Of a stretch of 33,593 nucleotides of DNA, positions 30,952-33,593 are shown in pieces (positions within the stretch are counted from its first letter, which is position 1; every line of letters begins with the position of its first letter). Source of the stretch: an uncultured bacterium (GTDB lineage: Bacteria > Bacillota > Bacilli > Lactobacillales > Lactobacillaceae); NCBI GenBank assembly GCA_905214235.1, contig CAJMLF010000022.1:1-33593 (forward strand), given 5' to 3'. Below the pieces are notes generated by a model. It ran no database searches, was not told the origin of the DNA, and worked only from the letters and a program-made list of their open reading frames with translations. A program made the translations under genes and the position numbers.

Positions 30952-33378
30952 TTATGCGAAGACCCGCCGAATACCAGCGATCACGTTCCGTTGACCGTTG
31001 ACGATTGGCTGAACCATAACACATGGTGGCCAACTTTCAATAACCCTATTCGGGTCAATCAAGATGGCGACGTGCCAAATTGTCCGGGTGCCCGGAGCGT
31101 AGTAGAATACCAGGTCCCCACGTTGACGGTTGTTCCAGCCAACGTTCATAAAGTGGGGGTCGGCGAAGAGTTGTTGTGAGTTCCACTCGTTACCTGGGTA
31201 ACCGTGGTGGGTGGAGCTAGCCGAAGTTGGGTTAATACCACCGGCGTACAGAGCCTGCATAACCAGACCAGAGCAGTCAACCCCGTAAGCCGGCATTGAT
31301 GAACAACCGGCCCACCATGGCTTGCCCATGTACTGGTAGGCAGCACCAATCATGGCATCAATCCGTTGTTGCCGGGTAGCTGCTGGGTTAGTGAGGGTTG
31401 GGGAAACGTAACTATCAATCCCGTACCACAGGTCAGCAGAGTAGCCAAGGGCCTTCCAGGTGTTCAGGTCAACCCAACCAGTGGCCGGTAAACCGTGACT
31501 ACGCTGGAAGTTAGCAATGGCGTAACCGTCACCATAAGTGTATTGGTTATGGATATTAGCGTCACCAAGCTTGCTCTTGATCAGGTAAGTCTTAACCCCT
31601 TCGTAGCCGGGGCCGATGTTGTGACCGACTTCGGCTGGGTTAGCTTTAATCTGGGTGTAGTTGATCTGGTACATCCAGCCAGGGTTTTGGTAAACGTTCA
31701 GAAGGCGGTTGCCAATGTAATTTTGACTGTACAAACCTTCACCGTCGGCTTGGTTACTGTACCGGCTGATGATTTGGAAGGCGTCGTGAACGTCCGCCGG
31801 GTTAATGGTAAAGCTCGTGCTGAAACGAGCCCGGTTAGACCCGAGGATATTCCCGTAGGCGTTTTGAATGTCCGGACTAGCAACGTTGGTAACTTCTTTT
31901 CTGTTGACAATTTCTTTCCCCTTTGTCCAGTCAAAAAGGAGGATGAAGTGGTGCTTGTAAGCGTTGGCGTAGTCGTCTGCGTGCCAACCAGAAACGTTAA
32001 TCGTCGTGCCGTTTTGGCTGAAGTTATCCAACCAGGCCTGGTTACCGTTCAGGTTGATCTGGTTACCAAACCAGATGTCACTGCGGTCACCCTCACCGTT
32101 GTTCTTGTCATTGCTGTAACGACTAATGACAACGAAGCGGTGCCCGACCATTGCCGGCGTAACGTTGAAGGTTGCACTGAAACGACACTGGTCAGCATTG
32201 CTGATGTTGCCATAACCGTTTGCGGCCACGTCGTTACTTGCCGTGACGTTGACCTTTTGCCGACCAACTTCCCGGTTAGCGGTTTGGTCAAAGAGGATCA
32301 GGAAGTGGTTAGTGTCGAGGGTCGAACGCCCGTCGGCATGCCAACCAGAAACAACGACCCGGTTGTTAGCCCCGTCAACATAGAAGTTATCGAGGTAGCC
32401 GGCCTTGTTGTTATTCAGCCGGACAACATTATTGAACCAGTAGTCAGAATAGCCACCCTGCTTATTAACATCCTGTGGATCACTGTAACGGCTAATCAAA
32501 ACTAACTCGTCATTGTTGAGCATGCTTGGGTTGATTGCAAAGCTGGCCGTAAAGCGGGCCTTGTTGGCGTTAGCAATCCGTGGGTAAACCTTGGCAACAT
32601 CGTCACTAGCGACGTTCTTAACGACTTGACGGGCAATTTCATGGTTCTTGGTGCGGTCGAACAGGATCAGGTAGTGGGTACCTTCCTTGGCGCTAGCGTC
32701 GTCCGCGTGCCAGCCGGCAACCGTGATTTGGTTACCCGTGGCCTTAAACTGGTCAAGCCAGCCACTCTTGGTCTGAACCTTTGGGAACCAGAAGTCGGCA
32801 CCGCCGTTTGGTTCACCATTCTTATCGTTGGTGTAACGAGAAACCAGTTGCAGGGTGTCCGTGTTGAACAGCCGACTTTCTGGGACCTTGACTGAGAAAC
32901 CACCCTTAGCAGCGATTGGGGCGTTAGGGTAAACCTTTTGAACGTCCGGGCGGTCCTGCTCGTTAACCGTTGTCCGGTATAACTCGTGGTTATTACCGTC
33001 CAGGACGATTACAAAGTGGTTCATCCCCTGGTGGTACTGGTTAGTTGCGTGCCAACCAGTGAAGACAACGTTGTTTTGACCGTCACTAGCCGCACCATCA
33101 AGGCAACCATTGTTTACCGGTGTCCGGTAGTCGACATTGCTTTGGGCCGTGTTCTGCTGGTTAGTGGCGTTGGTCGTAGTGGTGTTCGTTGCCGTGGCTG
33201 CTGCCTGGTCGGTCTGAACAGTGGCCGTCGTCTGTGGTTCAGCAACCGGTGTCGTCGTATCAGCGTGACCAGTCGTTGTGGCGGCCGTCAGTGCAACACC
33301 AGTGGCGAGGACAGCAATTGCCATCGTACACCAGTTTTTACCGGCTTTGAACAGTTTGAAATGCTTTTTTTCTTCCAT
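30952..33378 (-). CDS. Secreted NlpC/P60 peptidoglycan hydrolase with four repeats
   Basis: Exported cell-wall endopeptidase of 808 aa. A KxYKxGKxW-like signal (KLFKAGKNW, 8-16) precedes a hydrophobic core, with likely cleavage after A39; a Thr/Ala/Gln-rich linker spans 40-82. Four repeats follow at about 92-198, 207-315, 328-437 and 449-555, each with GWHA near its start (G108, G222, G345, G464), a HF/YLILFD strand and a closing ISRYS. Next is a peptidoglycan-binding-1-like domain (about 588-646, FQRSHGLPATGWVDLNTWKAL) and a C-terminal NlpC/P60 domain (about 672-808) with catalytic C702 (DCSG) and H769 (WHVAI). It should cut stem peptides in peptidoglycan. GGGGGAG precedes the ATG. No LPXTG anchor; the repeats may bind the wall (inference). 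Confidence 0.9.
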   Translation of the reverse strand: MEEKKHFKLFKAGKNWCTMAIAVLATGVALTAATTTGHADTTTPVAEPQTTATVQTDQAAATATNTTTTNATNQQNTAQSNVDYRTPVNNGCLDGAASDGQNNVVFTGWHATNQYHQGMNHFVIVLDGNNHELYRTTVNEQDRPDVQKVYPNAPIAAKGGFSVKVPESRLFNTDTLQLVSRYTNDKNGEPNGGADFWFPKVQTKSGWLDQFKATGNQITVAGWHADDASAKEGTHYLILFDRTKNHEIARQVVKNVASDDVAKVYPRIANANKARFTASFAINPSMLNNDELVLISRYSDPQDVNKQGGYSDYWFNNVVRLNNNKAGYLDNFYVDGANNRVVVSGWHADGRSTLDTNHFLILFDQTANREVGRQKVNVTASNDVAANGYGNISNADQCRFSATFNVTPAMVGHRFVVISRYSNDKNNGEGDRSDIWFGNQINLNGNQAWLDNFSQNGTTINVSGWHADDYANAYKHHFILLFDWTKGKEIVNRKEVTNVASPDIQNAYGNILGSNRARFSTSFTINPADVHDAFQIISRYSNQADGEGLYSQNYIGNRLLNVYQNPGWMYQINYTQIKANPAEVGHNIGPGYEGVKTYLIKSKLGDANIHNQYTYGDGYAIANFQRSHGLPATGWVDLNTWKALGYSADLWYGIDSYVSPTLTNPAATRQQRIDAMIGAAYQYMGKPWWAGCSSMPAYGVDCSGLVMQALYAGGINPTSASSTHHGYPGNEWNSQQLFADPHFMNVGWNNRQRGDLVFYYAPGTRTIWHVAILIDPNRVIESWPPCVMVQPIVNGQRNVIAGIRRVFA

Positions 33379-33489
33379 ATATTTACTCCCCCGACATTGC
33401 GAATAATTAGGGACAAGATTAGGACAGGCCCAATCATATTTCCCGTAACGGCTTTAGTTTACTCGCTTTTCGGCCATAAAAAAAGTAGC

Positions 33490-33526
33490 GGGTGGGGAAA
33501 ATTGCAGTTTTCCCCACCCTTTTTTC
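33490..33526 (+). terminator. Terminator at the window edge
   Basis: A perfect 12-bp stem GGGTGGGGAAAA/TTTTCCCCACCC (33490-33501 and 33508-33519) is followed by seven T on the plus strand. A-rich sequence before the stem (33477-33484) means it may also serve a minus-strand gene that lies beyond the window. Confidence 0.75.
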
Positions 33527-33593
33527 AGTTTTTAATTGGGCAGATTGTAAAATTTAAGTTGAACATTTTAGTGGACAGAAAAACCCATAAAGG

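Noticed and set aside
31495..32505. Plus-strand open frame of 336 codons opposite the NlpC/P60 gene
   Set aside because: It is antisense to the four repeats, has no ribosome binding site and no recognisable domain, and the minus-strand frame has a complete domain series.
33410..33426. Possible WalR box upstream of the NlpC/P60 gene (TGTCC repeats 11 bp apart on the minus strand)
   Set aside because: It has the spacing of a WalR site, but the hexamers keep only TGT of TGTWAH, so the match is too weak.
1..33593. CRISPR array, rRNA, insertion sequence or phage genes
   Set aside because: No regularly spaced direct repeats, transposase, integrase, capsid or rRNA-like sequence was seen on either strand.

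Overview
The window looks like chromosomal DNA from a heterofermentative lactobacillus with a fairly GC-rich genome, probably Limosilactobacillus; the species cannot be fixed from the sequence alone. Supporting signs are a ctsR-clpC heat-shock operon without mcsA/mcsB, a DtpT/PepI peptide-use operon, a C69 dipeptidase, a lysine-riboswitch-controlled LysP, a KxYKxGKxW-like signal peptide on an NlpC/P60 protein, strong AGGAGG-type ribosome binding sites, and tRNA genes without encoded CCA. Most genes lie on the minus strand. I see no CRISPR array, insertion sequence, rRNA or phage.

Layout. 0-3.2 kb: ctsR-clpC with a CtsR box at its promoter. 3.2-3.3 kb: a compact structured RNA candidate before a terminator, downstream of the zinc alcohol dehydrogenase adhP. 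4.6-6.3 kb: a secreted matrixin-like metalloprotease and a divergent SDR oxidoreductase. 6.4-9.7 kb: an operon of a GR-like flavoprotein, an SGNH hydrolase and glycerate kinase. 9.8-10.8 kb: a SpoU-family RNA methyltransferase and tRNA-Pro(CGG). 10.9-13.8 kb: a divergent TetR regulator and Old Yellow Enzyme-type reductase pair with AT-richer base use, sharing a palindromic operator and lying inside a tRNA cluster. 13.8-14.2 kb: tRNA-Arg, Gly, Leu and Val. 14.3-18.1 kb: deoxynucleoside kinase, lysine riboswitch-lysP, a GNAT acetyltransferase and a PAP2 phosphatase. 18.2-21.4 kb: a metal-homeostasis block with a PsaR/ScaR-type metalloregulator, a divergent zinc-type CDF exporter and tandem VIT/CCC1 transporters. 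21.6-27.2 kb: universal stress protein, PepD, a TSUP permease and dtpT-pepI. 27.2-33.4 kb: a structured palindromic element, a CPBP membrane protease, RNase J with a His-rich tail, and a large secreted NlpC/P60 protein with four repeats of about 115 residues.

How the genes fit together. The dtpT-pepI operon and pepD take up and cleave di- and tripeptides; lysP adds lysine uptake controlled by its riboswitch. The Mn/Zn-type repressor, CDF exporter and two VIT transporters form a contiguous metal-handling set with operator-like inverted repeats at their promoters. The TetR-reductase pair looks like a transferred, ligand-inducible reduction module inserted between tRNA-Arg and tRNA-Pro, and is the best candidate for an accessory system. 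The best candidates for undescribed elements are the two structured RNA candidates (about 3.21-3.31 kb and 27.33-27.43 kb) and the repeat domain of the NlpC/P60 protein.
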